DNA from: Geobacter sp.
Lineage (GTDB): Bacteria; Desulfobacterota; Desulfuromonadia; Geobacterales; Geobacteraceae
DNA: 64,000 bases
NCBI GenBank assembly: GCA_016177775.1
Contig: JACOUQ010000008.1
Coordinates: 62,001-126,000, forward strand
Direction: 5' to 3'
In this document: positions 51,007-59,891 of the stretch, in pieces
How the letters are laid out: each line of letters starts with the position of its first letter
Numbering within the stretch: position 1 is the first letter of the stretch
Position numbers and translations under genes: made by a program
The notes under the pieces: model-generated
Databases searched by the model: none
Told to the model about the DNA's origin: nothing
The model's input: the letters and a program-made list of their open reading frames with translations, nothing else

Positions 51007-51981
51007 ATGTCATCCCGGAAAATCACCGCCATCTTCCTCTCCTCCCTTGCAATGCTTGTGCTCCAGACAGCCATGGCCGTCGGGGCTGACGAGACCAAAA
51101 AAGCCGCCCCGGCTGAAGCCGTTGCCGCAAAAGTCAACGGCGTAGCCATCAGCCGTGTCGAGGTGGAGCGGGCCGCAAAGGCCATTGCATCCCAAAACCC
51201 TGCAATGCCGGAAGATGCGAAGGAGCTGGAGAAGAAGGCTGTCGACCAGCTTGTCACAGCCGAAGTCCTCTACCAGGCAGGCAAAAAGATAGAGATCAAG
51301 GACCTGGACAAATTGGTATCCGAGCAGATCGTCAAGGCCCGTGAGCGCTTCCCGAACCCGGAGGATTACAAGAAAGCGCTCGATAGCTTCGGCATGACCG
51401 AAAAGGAGCTTGAAACCATTGCCCGCAAGGACATCGTGATCAACAAGCTGCTGGAAAAGGAATTGACTCCAACCGTCAAGGTCACCGACGAAGACCTGAA
51501 GAAGTTTTACGATGAGAACAAGGAAAAATTCAAGACCGGCGAAATGGTAAAGGCCAGCCATATCCTGGTGGGTGTGGACGAGAAGGCGACCGCCGAGGAG
51601 AAGACCAAGTCAAAGGAGAAGGCAGAGGCAATCCTGAAGCGGGTCAAGGGGGGCGAGGACTTCGCCGAGGTCGCAATGAAGGAATCCACCTGCCCCAGCG
51701 GCAAGCAGGGGGGCGACCTGGGCTCATTCGGCAAGGGGCAGATGGTTCCCCCGTTCGAGAAGGTCGCATTCTCCCTCAAGCCGGGTGAAATTAGCGACGT
51801 GGTTGAGACCCAGTTCGGCTACCATATCATCAAGCTCACCGAAAAGCGGGAAGCCGGCTACATGAAGATCGAGGATGTCAAAGAGCGTCTGCAGGAATAC
51901 CTGATGAACCAGAAGCGGAGCAAGGCTTTCGGCGACTTCCTGGAGAAGCTGAAGAAGGAAGCGAAGATAGAAATACTTTAG
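51007..51981 (+). CDS. Exported parvulin-type peptidyl-prolyl isomerase
   Basis: The protein has 324 residues. A signal peptide (AIFLSSLAMLVLQTAMAVGA) is followed by a SurA/PrsA-like N-terminal helical chaperone domain (about 35-180). A parvulin catalytic domain follows (about 180-275): VKASHILVG, FAEVAMKESTCPSGKQGGDL, FGKGQMVPPFEKVAFSL, and TQFGYHIIKLTEKRE. It helps fold envelope proteins in the periplasm. The ATG at 51007 has AAAGGAG eight bases upstream. It ends in a heptamer repeat and a strong terminator. Confidence 0.92.
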   Translation: MSSRKITAIFLSSLAMLVLQTAMAVGADETKKAAPAEAVAAKVNGVAISRVEVERAAKAIASQNPAMPEDAKELEKKAVDQLVTAEVLYQAGKKIEIKDLDKLVSEQIVKARERFPNPEDYKKALDSFGMTEKELETIARKDIVINKLLEKELTPTVKVTDEDLKKFYDENKEKFKTGEMVKASHILVGVDEKATAEEKTKSKEKAEAILKRVKGGEDFAEVAMKESTCPSGKQGGDLGSFGKGQMVPPFEKVAFSLKPGEISDVVETQFGYHIIKLTEKREAGYMKIEDVKERLQEYLMNQKRSKAFGDFLEKLKKEAKIEIL

Positions 51982-51986
51982 AAAAG

Positions 51987-52082
51987 AAGGCTGTAGACTA
52001 TAGGCTGTAGGTTTTCAAAGGCCGTTGGAGTCACGCTCCAACGGCCTTTTTGTTTTTCCCTTCAGCCTACAGCCTATAGCCT
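51987..52082. repeat. Heptamer inverted repeat (taggctg / cagccta) around a terminator
   Basis: The left arm (aaggctg, tagacta, taggctg, taggttt) and the right arm (cagccta, cagccta, tagccta) pair across the terminator at 52017-52058. The slipin gene's TAG (complement of 52081-52083) is the last part of the right arm. Confidence 0.85.
52017..52058 (+). terminator. Strong terminator between convergent parvulin and slipin genes
   Basis: A perfect 14-bp stem (aaaggccgttggag / ctccaacggccttt) with a tcacg loop is followed by tttttgttttt. It is nested inside the heptamer repeat. Confidence 0.92.
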
Positions 52083-52845
52083 ATTCCCCTTTCTTTTCCA
52101 AAAACATCTTGATAAGATCGATCGGCACCGGGAATATGGTGGTGGAGTTCTTCTCCGCCGCGATTTCGGTCAGCGTCTGGAGAAAGCGCAACTGGAGGGA
52201 AGTAGGCTCCGCAGCCAGCACTTTGGCCGCCTGGGCCAGCTTCTCCGACGCCTGGAACTCGCCGTCGGCGTGGATCACCTTCGCCCGCCGCTCCCGCTCC
52301 GCCTCGGCCTGCCTGGCAATGGCCCGCTGCATCTCCTGCGGGAGATCGATATTCTTCACCTCAACGTTGGAGACCTTCACCCCCCACGGCCCGGTGTGCC
52401 GGTCCAGGATCTCCTGCAGCTCCTTGTTGATCTTCTCCCGGTTGGCCAGAAGCTCGTCCAGCTCCACCTGTCCCAGCACGCTCCTGAGTGTGGTCTGGGA
52501 AAGCTGGCTGGTGGCGTAAAGGTAGTTCTCCACCTCCACTATCGCCTTGTCAGGAGCCATGACCCTGAAATAGATGACCGCCGAGACCTTGACCGTCACG
52601 TTGTCATGGGTAATAACGTCCTGGGGAGGCACGTCGAAAGCCACGGTACGAAGCGACACCCGCACCAGCCGGTCGACGCCAGGGATGATGAAGAAAAGCC
52701 CCGGCCCCCGCACCCCGGCCAGGCGCCCGAGACGGAACAGCACACCCCGCTCGTACTCCGGAAGGATGCGAACCGCACTGGCCAGGAACATGACTGCAAT
52801 AATGACGACGAAAATAACAGGCACATAGTTGAAAATGTCAAACAT
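52081..52845 (-). CDS. Slipin (stomatin/prohibitin-family membrane protein)
   Basis: The protein has 254 residues. One N-terminal membrane hairpin (about 8-26) is followed by an SPFH domain: [59 protein letters not shown], and [32 protein letters not shown] split over helices. It forms oligomeric membrane microdomain scaffolds. It overlaps the NfeD gene by eight bases; the slipin-NfeD pair is conserved in bacteria and archaea. The stop lies in the repeat. Confidence 0.95.
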   Translation of the reverse strand: MFDIFNYVPVIFVVIIAVMFLASAVRILPEYERGVLFRLGRLAGVRGPGLFFIIPGVDRLVRVSLRTVAFDVPPQDVITHDNVTVKVSAVIYFRVMAPDKAIVEVENYLYATSQLSQTTLRSVLGQVELDELLANREKINKELQEILDRHTGPWGVKVSNVEVKNIDLPQEMQRAIARQAEAERERRAKVIHADGEFQASEKLAQAAKVLAAEPTSLQLRFLQTLTEIAAEKNSTTIFPVPIDLIKMFLEKKGE

Positions 52846-54133
52846 TGGAACCTCCCTTTCTCACTTTCACCCTCATACCCTCCACCGCTACCACCTCGAT
52901 CTTTTCACCGGCGGAGATCGGCTCATCGCTCCAGGCTTCCCAGTACTCGCCGCGGACAAAGACCTTCCCCTCCGGCGCGATGTCCGTGTCGGCTTTCCCC
53001 CGCTCCCCCACCAGCCCCTCGGCGCCGGTGGCAGGCTTTTTCCGATACGCCTTCAAAGCCTTGGTGACCGCGAAGAGAAAGAAAATGACCGTGGCAGCCA
53101 CGGTGATGACGATGACCTGCCATGAAACACGTAGATACGGTTCCGGCGATTCGAAAAGCATGAGCGACCCCAGCACCATGGAAATGACCCCTCCGACCGT
53201 GAGCATCCCGTGTGAAACGACCTTGACCTCCAGTATGAAGAGAATCAGCGCCAGCAGGATCAGGAGTACCCCGGCGTAATTCACCGGCAGGGTCTGAAAG
53301 GCAAAAAAAGCGAGGATCAGCGAAATCCCGCCGAAGACTCCGGGCAGTATGACTCCTGGATTGGAGAGCTCGAAGAAGATGCCGAGAATGCCGATCATCA
53401 GCAGCACGTACGCCACGTTCGGGTTGCCGATGACGCTCAGGATCCGCTGGCGGGCCGACATCTCGCGAAATTCGATCCTGGCCCCGACTGTCCTGAGGAC
53501 GACGGAATTTCCACCCCTCTGCAATTCCCGGCCATCAAGCTTCCGAAGGATATCGGCGCGATCGGCCGCGATAAGGTCGATGACCCCCTCCTTCAGTGCC
53601 TCCTCGGCTGGCAACGACAGGCTCTCCCGGACCATTCGCCCGGCAAGCGCAGCATTGCGCCCCCGTTTCTCAGCTATCCCCCGCAGGTAGGCCTCGGCGT
53701 CGTTCACCACTTTTTGCTCCATGACATTGTCCGGCTTCTCCCCGAGGTTGACCGGATGCGCCGCGCCGATGTTGGTCCCCGGTGCCATTGCCGCAATGTC
53801 GGCGGCCAGAGTGATCACCGCCCCGGCAGAGGCAGCCCTGGCGCCGGACGGCGCCACATGAACCACCACCGGTACCGGACTGGCCATAATATCCTTTACC
53901 ATCTGCCGCATGGCTGTATCGAGGCCACCGGGCGTGTCGATCTCCACCAGCACCAGCTCTGCCCCGGACTCGGCGGCGCTTTTCAACGCTCCGTGCAGAT
54001 AGTCGGCCGTCACCGGCGTAACAGGATCGGAAATGGCTAGAACGTGGATAGGCTTTCCTTCTGCGGCAAAAGCTCGCGCAGCGGGTAACAAGAAGAAAAC
54101 CATCCAGCACATGGCAATTACGAACCACTTCAT
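52838..54133 (-). CDS. NfeD-family membrane serine protease
   Basis: The protein (431 residues) is the long form. A signal peptide is followed by a ClpP-like protease domain ([19 protein letters not shown]; the catalytic Ser in [15 protein letters not shown], preceding the [10 protein letters not shown] loop). Four to five membrane helices follow (about 235-360). A C-terminal OB-fold NfeD domain ([19 protein letters not shown]) closes the protein. In archaeal homologues the protease cleaves the C-terminus of its partner stomatin. The pair is cotranscribed here. Confidence 0.94.
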   Translation of the reverse strand: MKWFVIAMCWMVFFLLPAARAFAAEGKPIHVLAISDPVTPVTADYLHGALKSAAESGAELVLVEIDTPGGLDTAMRQMVKDIMASPVPVVVHVAPSGARAASAGAVITLAADIAAMAPGTNIGAAHPVNLGEKPDNVMEQKVVNDAEAYLRGIAEKRGRNAALAGRMVRESLSLPAEEALKEGVIDLIAADRADILRKLDGRELQRGGNSVVLRTVGARIEFREMSARQRILSVIGNPNVAYVLLMIGILGIFFELSNPGVILPGVFGGISLILAFFAFQTLPVNYAGVLLILLALILFILEVKVVSHGMLTVGGVISMVLGSLMLFESPEPYLRVSWQVIVITVAATVIFFLFAVTKALKAYRKKPATGAEGLVGERGKADTDIAPEGKVFVRGEYWEAWSDEPISAGEKIEVVAVEGMRVKVRKGGSNV

Positions 54134-54224
54134 GACCCGACCCCCAAGGGATTATACCGCCACGGCGGCGCCAGTCAATTGGCCCCTTGCCAAAGCCGTC
54201 CAAAAATGCTATTAACGGCTCATA

Positions 54225-55610
54225 ATGACCGTGAAGGAACAGGCAAAAATACTACTGGTTGACGACGAGCAATCGAGCCTGGAGGCGCTCACCCTCCTGC
54301 TCAAGAGCACGGGTCACACAGTATCTGCCACTTCGTCAGGTGGCGAAGCCGCCTCCCTTATCGGACGCGATAGCTTCGACATCATCATCACCGACCTCTT
54401 CCTTCCCGACTTCGACGGCATCGAGCTCCTCAAAAAAGCGCGGGATATCTCGCCGCGCAGCGAGGTAATTCTCATCACCGGCCACGCCTCGGCCCAGACG
54501 GCAGTCAAGGCCATGAAGGAAGGGGCCTTCGACTACATCGTCAAGCCGATCAATATAGAAGAGCTGCGCATCATCATCGCCAAGGCATTGGAGAAAACCC
54601 GCCTTGTCAGCGAAAACGTCTACCTGAAAAAACAGCTCCGGGAGAAGTACGAGTTCTCGAACATCATCGGCAGCTCTCCGGCAATGCAGAAGGTCTTCTC
54701 CAGAATGAAGAAGATCATCAACACCGACTCCACGGTTCTGATCCTGGGGGAGTCGGGGACCGGCAAGGAGGTGGTTGCCAGGGCCATCCATTTCAACGGC
54801 CCGCGCAAGGATAAGCCGTTCGTCGCCGTCCATTGCGGAGCCATTCCGGAAAACCTGCTTGAGAGCGAACTGTTCGGTCACACCAAGGGGTCGTTCACCG
54901 GCGCAATCCGCGACAAGATCGGCAAGTTCGAGGCAGCCAACCAGGGGACCATTTTCCTGGACGAGATCGGCACCCTTCCCATGCACCTGCAGATCAAGCT
55001 GCTTCGGGTCCTGCAGGAGCAGGAGGTGGAGCGGATCGGCTCCAACAAGCAGATCAAGCTGGACGTACGCGTGATTTCCGCCACCAACGCCAACCTGGAG
55101 GAAGAGGTCAAGAAGGGGAATTTCCGCGAGGACCTCTTCTATCGCCTGAACGTCATCCCGATCCTGCTGCCGCCTCTTCGGGAGCGGCTCGAAGACATCC
55201 TGCCGCTTGTCCGCCACTTCCTGGAAAAGTACTGCCGCTCCATGAAGCGCACCAAAATGGTACTACCAAAAGAGGCAATAGAGGCGCTGGAGATGCACGA
55301 CTGGCCTGGTAACGTGCGAGAGCTGGAAAACACGGTGGAGCGGATAGTGGCCCTGACCGAGGGGGACCACATAACCCTGGACGATCTGCCGACCAACATG
55401 GCCAAGGCCTACGGAAGCACAGCCGGCCTGCCGACCCGCGTCACGACCGCTGGCATCGACCTGCCGAAAACCGTTTCCGAAATTGAGATGAAAATGATCT
55501 CCGAAGCGCTTGAGATTGCCGGCGGGGTGAAAGCCAAGGCCGCGGCCCTGCTTAATCTCAACCGGACCACCCTGGTGGAGAAGATGCGGCGGCTGGGAAT
55601 GTCTTTGTAA
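54225..55610 (+). CDS. Sigma-54-dependent response regulator (NtrC family)
   Basis: The protein has 461 residues. The receiver domain has Asp57 in IIITDLFLPDFDG. The AAA+ domain carries Walker A GESGTGKEVVARAIH, the sigma-54 contact loop as ELFGHTKGSFTGA (GSFTGA where most have GAFTGA), Walker B GTIFLDEIG, and the arginine-finger region FREDLFYRLNVIPI. A Fis-type HTH (AAALLNLNRTTLVEKMRRLG) ends the protein. The ATG at 54225 has a poor ribosome site. No sensor kinase is adjacent, so it is an orphan regulator. Confidence 0.95.
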   Translation: MTVKEQAKILLVDDEQSSLEALTLLLKSTGHTVSATSSGGEAASLIGRDSFDIIITDLFLPDFDGIELLKKARDISPRSEVILITGHASAQTAVKAMKEGAFDYIVKPINIEELRIIIAKALEKTRLVSENVYLKKQLREKYEFSNIIGSSPAMQKVFSRMKKIINTDSTVLILGESGTGKEVVARAIHFNGPRKDKPFVAVHCGAIPENLLESELFGHTKGSFTGAIRDKIGKFEAANQGTIFLDEIGTLPMHLQIKLLRVLQEQEVERIGSNKQIKLDVRVISATNANLEEEVKKGNFREDLFYRLNVIPILLPPLRERLEDILPLVRHFLEKYCRSMKRTKMVLPKEAIEALEMHDWPGNVRELENTVERIVALTEGDHITLDDLPTNMAKAYGSTAGLPTRVTTAGIDLPKTVSEIEMKMISEALEIAGGVKAKAAALLNLNRTTLVEKMRRLGMSL

Positions 55611-55611
55611 A

Positions 55612-55676
55612 AGCAGGGACTAGGGACTGGAAACCGAAAAAATAAGCCAGTCCCTAGTCCCTAGTCCCTGCTTTTT
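55612..55676. repeat. Heptamer inverted repeat (agggact / agtccct), bidirectional 3' end
   Basis: The left arm has two agggact-type units and the right arm three agtccct units, so the fold has a 7-base bulge. agc and gct ends with a T-run (ttttt) suggest that it also terminates transcription between the convergent NtrC and thioesterase genes. The thioesterase stop codon is in the left arm. Confidence 0.88.
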
Positions 55677-56108
55677 CACCCGAAACACCGAATGAAACGT
55701 CGCCACCTTCGTCCCGTCCTCAGCGAACACCTCCGCCTTCCCGTCCAAAGTCCTCTCATCCTTCCATACCGCATGCGCCTCGGCCCTCACCGTTCCCCCC
55801 TTGACAGGCGCATGGAATTTCAGGGAAAGGTCGGTGGTGGCGAACTTGCTATCCTCCGGAAGCAGGGTCTTCATGGCAATGGCCACGGCCGTGTCGGCCA
55901 GCGCCGTCACCGCCCCGCCATGCATAAGCCCCCACCCCTGGGCCAGCTTCACCTTGAACGGCATGGTCAGGACCGCCTTCCCGTCGGCCGCCTCCTTGAT
56001 TTGCATCCCCAGAAGCTCCTCGAAAGGCGCGCAGGCAATCCAGGCCGGCAGCTTGAACGGCAGCGGCTCCCCTTCCACCATCGGCTCGTCGTAAAGATGC
56101 TTGTACAT
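55620..56108 (-). CDS. PaaI-type hotdog thioesterase
   Basis: The protein has 162 residues. The hotdog-fold signature is WGLMHGGAVTALADTAVAIAM, with the catalytic Gly/His loop and Asp. It is followed by FATTDLSLKFHAPVKGGTVRA and AEVFAEDGTKVATFHSVFRV. It hydrolyses acyl- or aryl-CoA esters; the substrate is unknown. The protein should end near FHSVFRVKK. The remaining residues (QGLGTRDWLIFSVSSP) are translated from the intergenic repeat. Confidence 0.88.
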   Translation of the reverse strand: MYKHLYDEPMVEGEPLPFKLPAWIACAPFEELLGMQIKEAADGKAVLTMPFKVKLAQGWGLMHGGAVTALADTAVAIAMKTLLPEDSKFATTDLSLKFHAPVKGGTVRAEAHAVWKDERTLDGKAEVFAEDGTKVATFHSVFRVKKQGLGTRDWLIFSVSSP

Positions 56109-56134
56109 TTATCCTCTCCGGTTTCCAATTCCTT

Positions 56135-56866
56135 CTATTTGCCCTTCCCCGACACTTCCTTCCCCAGAAGCCCCATAACCTGCTTCATGTCCTCCCAGAC
56201 ATCACGCTTCAGCGCCGCATCGCGCAAAAGCGCCGCCGGGTGATAGGTAGGCATGAGCGGGATGCCGTGGTAGTCATGGAACTGGCCGCGGAGCTTCGAG
56301 ATAGGGGTATTGGTGGAGAGAAGGGTCTGGGCAGCGAATCTCCCCAGGGCAACGATGACCTGCGGACCGATGGACCGCACCTGCCGCAGCATGAACGACC
56401 CGCACGCCTCGACCTCGGACGGCAGTGGGTCGCGGTTGTTTGGTGGCCGGCACTTGAGGACGTTGCAGATGTAGACCTCGCTCCGCTCGAACCCCATTGC
56501 CTGGATGATCTTTGTCAGAAGATGCCCTGCCTCACCCACGAACGGCTCCCCCTTCAGGTCCTCGTCCCGCCCCGGCGCCTCGCCCACAAAGACAAGGCGG
56601 GCATGGGGATTGCCGACGCCGAAGACGAGATTGGTCCGGCCGTCGCCAAGGGAGCAGCGGCCGCATTCTCCCATTGACTGGCGGATTTCATCCAGGGTTT
56701 CCCTGCCCGTTTCAGGTGTTGCCTCGGAAATAAAGCCGGGCGACGCCGTTTCGGAAGTCTCCACCCCTGCTGCCAGCGGCAGGCCGTCGACCCCTGTTTC
56801 GGCAAGCTCCTCCAGATAGACCCGCAAGCCCCCCAGGGTTTCCTGCAATGTCAGATCGGCTTTCAT
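56135..56866 (-). CDS. Family 4-type uracil-DNA glycosylase
   Basis: The protein has 243 residues. An N-terminal variable region is followed by the iron-sulfur cysteine pair GECGRCSLGDGRTNLVFG, then motif A VGEAPGRDEDLKGEPFVG, CNVLKCRPPNNRDPLPSE (two more cluster cysteines with Cys of EACGSF), VALGRFAAQTLL, and motif B TYHPAALLRD. It removes uracil from DNA. The ORF continues far upstream (to 57808) only because it lies antisense to the phospholipase-like gene; the ATG at 56866 with GAGGAG is the sensible start. Confidence 0.93.
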   Translation of the reverse strand: MKADLTLQETLGGLRVYLEELAETGVDGLPLAAGVETSETASPGFISEATPETGRETLDEIRQSMGECGRCSLGDGRTNLVFGVGNPHARLVFVGEAPGRDEDLKGEPFVGEAGHLLTKIIQAMGFERSEVYICNVLKCRPPNNRDPLPSEVEACGSFMLRQVRSIGPQVIVALGRFAAQTLLSTNTPISKLRGQFHDYHGIPLMPTYHPAALLRDAALKRDVWEDMKQVMGLLGKEVSGKGK

Positions 56867-56899
56867 GGACTCCTCTTTACACATGCTGCTTTGTCCTAT

Positions 56900-57853
56900 A
56901 TGCTTGAAAACATGATCATACTGATAATAGCACTGGCCACATGCCTGCTCGTACCAGCTGATGCCTTTGCCTGGGGAGCCGGCATCCACCTGCAACTCGG
57001 CTCCTCGGTCCTCTCCAACCTGGACGCCATCAGGCCCGAGGTGGCGGCCATCATCGCCCGCTTCCCCCACGATTTCCTCTATGGCTCCATCGCGGCAGAC
57101 ATCACGGTGGGGAAGAAGTTTACCCACTACCTGCTTCATTGCCACCGCTGGGCAATGGGGAAAAAAGTGCTGGAGCGGGCGGAAACCGACTCCCAGAAGG
57201 CGTGCGCCTATGGATACCTGACGCACCTTGCGGCGGACTCCATCGCCCACAACTACTACGTCCCCTACAAAATCATGCGCACCTTCTCGACCCTGACCAT
57301 GAAACATGCCTACTGGGAGATGCGCTTCGAAGCCTTCGTGGACAGGGACATCTGGGAAACGGCCCGGCACGTGGCGCAGGAGAACTACAAGCTGAACGAC
57401 ACCCTGCTGCGCAAGGTAATTGCCGATACCCTCTTCTCTTTCGGCACAAATAAGCGGATATTCAACTCGATCCTCTTGGTCAACCGGCTGGAAAAGTGGC
57501 AGAAGGTGCTTCATGCCCTTTCGGCAAATTCCCGTTACGCACTGAGGGAGGAAGACCGCAACGAGTACATGGCCCTGGCAAGAGAAGCGGTTTTTGACGT
57601 GCTGAACAACCTGAACGACTCGCGGTTTCTTCAGGCCGACCCTACCGGGGAACGGGCGCTGAAAACCGCCGAAGCTGTGCGGCGAAACCTTCGACTCCTT
57701 TACGGCAGCGGCAAGTTGACGAGGGAGCAGGCAACCGCGGAGATCGAGGAGATGAGAAAGGTCCTCAGGGATTCCATCTGCTCCCCGAAGAATCTGCGGC
57801 AGATACACACCGGGAAACGCCGGCTCCTGGGCTTCGGGAAATTAATCGGTTGA
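56900..57853 (+). CDS. Zinc-dependent phospholipase C family protein
   Basis: The protein has 317 residues. A hydrophobic signal (IILIIALATCLLVPADAFA) leads directly into the mature N-terminus WGAGIHLQLG, with Trp at position 1 as in bacterial zinc phospholipases C, where it ligates zinc. Further ligands appear in KFTHYLLHCHRW, YGYLTHLAADSIAHNYYVP and MRFEAFVD. It is probably periplasmic or secreted. The start is uncertain between ATG 56900 and 56912, neither with a good ribosome site. It is divergent from the glycosylase gene with a 33-base gap. Confidence 0.82.
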   Translation: MLENMIILIIALATCLLVPADAFAWGAGIHLQLGSSVLSNLDAIRPEVAAIIARFPHDFLYGSIAADITVGKKFTHYLLHCHRWAMGKKVLERAETDSQKACAYGYLTHLAADSIAHNYYVPYKIMRTFSTLTMKHAYWEMRFEAFVDRDIWETARHVAQENYKLNDTLLRKVIADTLFSFGTNKRIFNSILLVNRLEKWQKVLHALSANSRYALREEDRNEYMALAREAVFDVLNNLNDSRFLQADPTGERALKTAEAVRRNLRLLYGSGKLTREQATAEIEEMRKVLRDSICSPKNLRQIHTGKRRLLGFGKLIG

Positions 57854-57859
57854 GGTTTC

Positions 57860-57896
57860 CCCAGTCCTTTAGGCCCAGTTGGGTCCCAGTCCCTGC
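57860..57896. repeat. Heptamer repeat (ccagtcc type) containing the coaBC stop
   Basis: The units are ccagtcc, tttaggc, ccagttg, ggtccca, gtccctg. The coaBC TAA (complement of 57869-57871) is inside. It lies between convergent genes, with a 15-base gap. Confidence 0.75.
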
Positions 57897-59083
57897 CTTT
57901 TAAGCTCCACCACCCTGTCCAGCAGAATATCCGCCATGACTTCCTTGCCCATGAGCGGCAGGTCCTCCACCCGGCCGTCGCGGAAGAGTAGCTTGGCGAT
58001 GTTGGTGTCGGCGTTGAACCCGGCACCGGCTTGGGTCACGTCGTTTGCCAGCACCATGTCCAGGTTCTTCTCGGTCAGTTTCTTGCGGGCATGCTCCAGC
58101 AGGGTTTCGGTTTCCGCTGCAAACCCCACCAGTATCCTTTCACCCTTGATCTTCCCCAACTCGGCCAGTATGTCGGGATTCTTCACCAGTTCGATGGAAA
58201 GCGGCGCGTCGTTCTTCTTGATCTTCAGTTCCTGCCGCACCGCCGGACGGTAGTCCGCCACTGCGGCAGCCTTGATGATGAGGGTGGCGTCTGTCACCTT
58301 TGCCATAACCGCGTCGCGCATCTCCATTGCCGAAATGACCGGCACAGTCTCAACCCCGAAGGGGAAATCCAGGCAGGTGGGGCCGGAGACGAGGGTGACC
58401 CGGGCGCCGCGCCTGCGGGCTGCGCGGGCAATGGCATACCCCATCTTCCCCGACGAATGGTTGCTGACGAAGCGGACCGGGTCGAGCTCCTCCTGGGTGG
58501 GACCGGCGGTGACAAGCACATGCTCGCCCGCCAGGTCCTTCTTCGCCAGCGCACAGAGCGCCTCCTCGAAGATGACTGCCGGGTCCTGCATCTTCCCTTT
58601 CCCCTCCCAGCCGCACGCCAGAGCGCCGCTCACCGGCTCCGCGAACATGTAGCCAAGCCCCTTCAGCTTCTCTTCGTTTTTGCGATAGACCGGGTTTTCG
58701 TACATATTGACGTTCATGGCCGGCGCCACAAGTACCGGCGCCTTTGTTGCCATGACGGTGGTGGTGAGAAGATCGTCCGCGACGCCGGAGGCGAGCTTGC
58801 CGATCAGGTTGGCCGTGGCAGGGGCTATTATGAAGAGATCGGCCCGGTCTGCCAGGGAGATGTGGCCTATCTCCCGCTCCGAGATCAGGTTGAAGAGATC
58901 GGTGTGAACGGGGTTCATGGAAAGGGTCTGGAAGGTGAGCGGCCCGACGAACTCCTGGGCGGACTTCGTCATTACCACATGGACGTTGGCGCCGGCCTTG
59001 GTGAGAAGCCGCAGGAGCTCCACCGCCTTGTAGGCTGCGATGCCGCCGGTCACTCCGAGAACAATTTCTTTTCCCTCCAGCAT
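57869..59083 (-). CDS. coaBC: Bifunctional phosphopantothenoylcysteine decarboxylase / phosphopantothenate-cysteine ligase
   Basis: The protein (404 residues) carries out two steps of coenzyme A synthesis. The N-terminal flavoprotein CoaC (about 1-185) starts GVTGGIAAYKAVELLRLL and has PAMNVNMYENPVY and ACGWEGKGKM (active-site Cys). The C-terminal CoaB (about 190-400) has TAGPTQEELDPVRFVSNHSSGKMG split between ligase strands, ALIIKAAAVADYRP and the GFAAETE loop. GGAGG precedes the ATG. The last eight residues (QGLGPNWA) are translated from the repeat. Confidence 0.96.
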   Translation of the reverse strand: MLEGKEIVLGVTGGIAAYKAVELLRLLTKAGANVHVVMTKSAQEFVGPLTFQTLSMNPVHTDLFNLISEREIGHISLADRADLFIIAPATANLIGKLASGVADDLLTTTVMATKAPVLVAPAMNVNMYENPVYRKNEEKLKGLGYMFAEPVSGALACGWEGKGKMQDPAVIFEEALCALAKKDLAGEHVLVTAGPTQEELDPVRFVSNHSSGKMGYAIARAARRRGARVTLVSGPTCLDFPFGVETVPVISAMEMRDAVMAKVTDATLIIKAAAVADYRPAVRQELKIKKNDAPLSIELVKNPDILAELGKIKGERILVGFAAETETLLEHARKKLTEKNLDMVLANDVTQAGAGFNADTNIAKLLFRDGRVEDLPLMGKEVMADILLDRVVELKRQGLGPNWA

Positions 59084-59106
59084 GGATAACCTCCAAAAGG
59101 TGAAGC

Positions 59107-59169
59107 GCAGGCTTTAGGCTTTAGGCTGTAGGTTTTAGCGTAGCCTACAGCCTAAAGCCTACAGCCTGC
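59107..59169. repeat. Heptamer inverted repeat (aggcttt / cctacag), 3' of the MBL gene
   Basis: The left arm (aggcttt, aggcttt, aggctgt, aggtttt) pairs with the right arm (agcctac, agcctaa, agcctac, agcctgc). The MBL gene's stop codon follows one base later. It lies between tandem genes, before the coaBC ribosome site. Confidence 0.88.
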
Positions 59170-59170
59170 C

Positions 59171-59794
59171 TCACAAATACGGATTGTGCCGCCGCTCGTG
59201 CCCTATGCTGCTGGAAGGGCCATGGCCGGGATAAACCTTCGTCTCGTCTGGGAGCGAAAGTAGCTTTCCGGTGATGGAAGCGATCAATTGCTCGTGCGAC
59301 CCTCCCGGTAGGTCGGTCCTGCCGACGGAATCGGCAAAGAGGGTATCGCCGGTGATGACCATTCCTTCCGAAGCAAGATAAAGGCAGCACCCTCCCTGGG
59401 TGTGTCCCGGCGTGTGCAGCACCTGCAGCGACTTCCTGCCGAAATTGATCGTCATACCGTCCGTCAGGAATCGGGACGGTGCTGGAGAATCCTCGGCGAC
59501 CACGCCATACCTGGCTGCGGTGACCACGGCACGCTGTAGATAGAGAGCATCGGCCTCGTGGATGAGAAGCTCCGCGTTGGTAGCTTCCAACACGCGCCGG
59601 TTCCCTCCCACATGATCGAAATGGCCATGGGTGTTCACTACAGTTGTAACACGGAGCCCCAGCTTCGCAACCACGGGCAGAATCCGCTCCGCATCGGCGC
59701 CGGGGTCGACCACAAGGGCCTCGCTGGTCTCGTCACAACCGAGAATGAAGCAGTTCACCCCAAGTGCCCCTACCACTACTGTTTCAAAAATCAT
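59171..59794 (-). CDS. MBL-fold metallohydrolase (glyoxalase II-like)
   Basis: The protein has 207 residues. The metal-binding signature NTHGHFDHVGGN (HxHxDH) is followed by HTPGHTQGGCC, ITGDTLFADSVGRTDLPGG and YPGHGPSSSIGHERRHNPY. It is the short class of thioesterase-type MBL proteins, cleaving S-lactoyl- or persulfide-type thioesters. Without the C-terminal helical domain of GloB, the substrate cannot be assigned. It lies in the same direction as coaBC. Confidence 0.92.
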   Translation of the reverse strand: MIFETVVVGALGVNCFILGCDETSEALVVDPGADAERILPVVAKLGLRVTTVVNTHGHFDHVGGNRRVLEATNAELLIHEADALYLQRAVVTAARYGVVAEDSPAPSRFLTDGMTINFGRKSLQVLHTPGHTQGGCCLYLASEGMVITGDTLFADSVGRTDLPGGSHEQLIASITGKLLSLPDETKVYPGHGPSSSIGHERRHNPYL

Positions 59795-59810
59795 GACAGC
59801 TCCTAAAGGT

Positions 59811-59872
59811 AGAGACGCATTGAATGCGTCTGGGGTTTGTCAGCGTCTGAGACGCATTGCAATGCGTCTCTG
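59811..59872. repeat. Double palindrome of the agacgcatt / aatgcgtct family
   Basis: Two hairpins, agacgcattgaatgcgtct and gagacgcattgcaatgcgtc, stand head to tail in the gap upstream of the MBL gene. The same motif occurs at 11918-11954. Confidence 0.85.
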
Positions 59873-59891
59873 CGCAGATGATGTCCTGTAG

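Noticed and set aside
56867-57808. N-terminal extension of the glycosylase ORF
   Set aside because: It is antisense to the phospholipase C-like gene, has no homology-like pattern, and a ribosome site supports the start at 56866.
845-59169. Heptamer arrays as CRISPR
   Set aside because: Units are 7 bases without spacers, and no cas gene is present.
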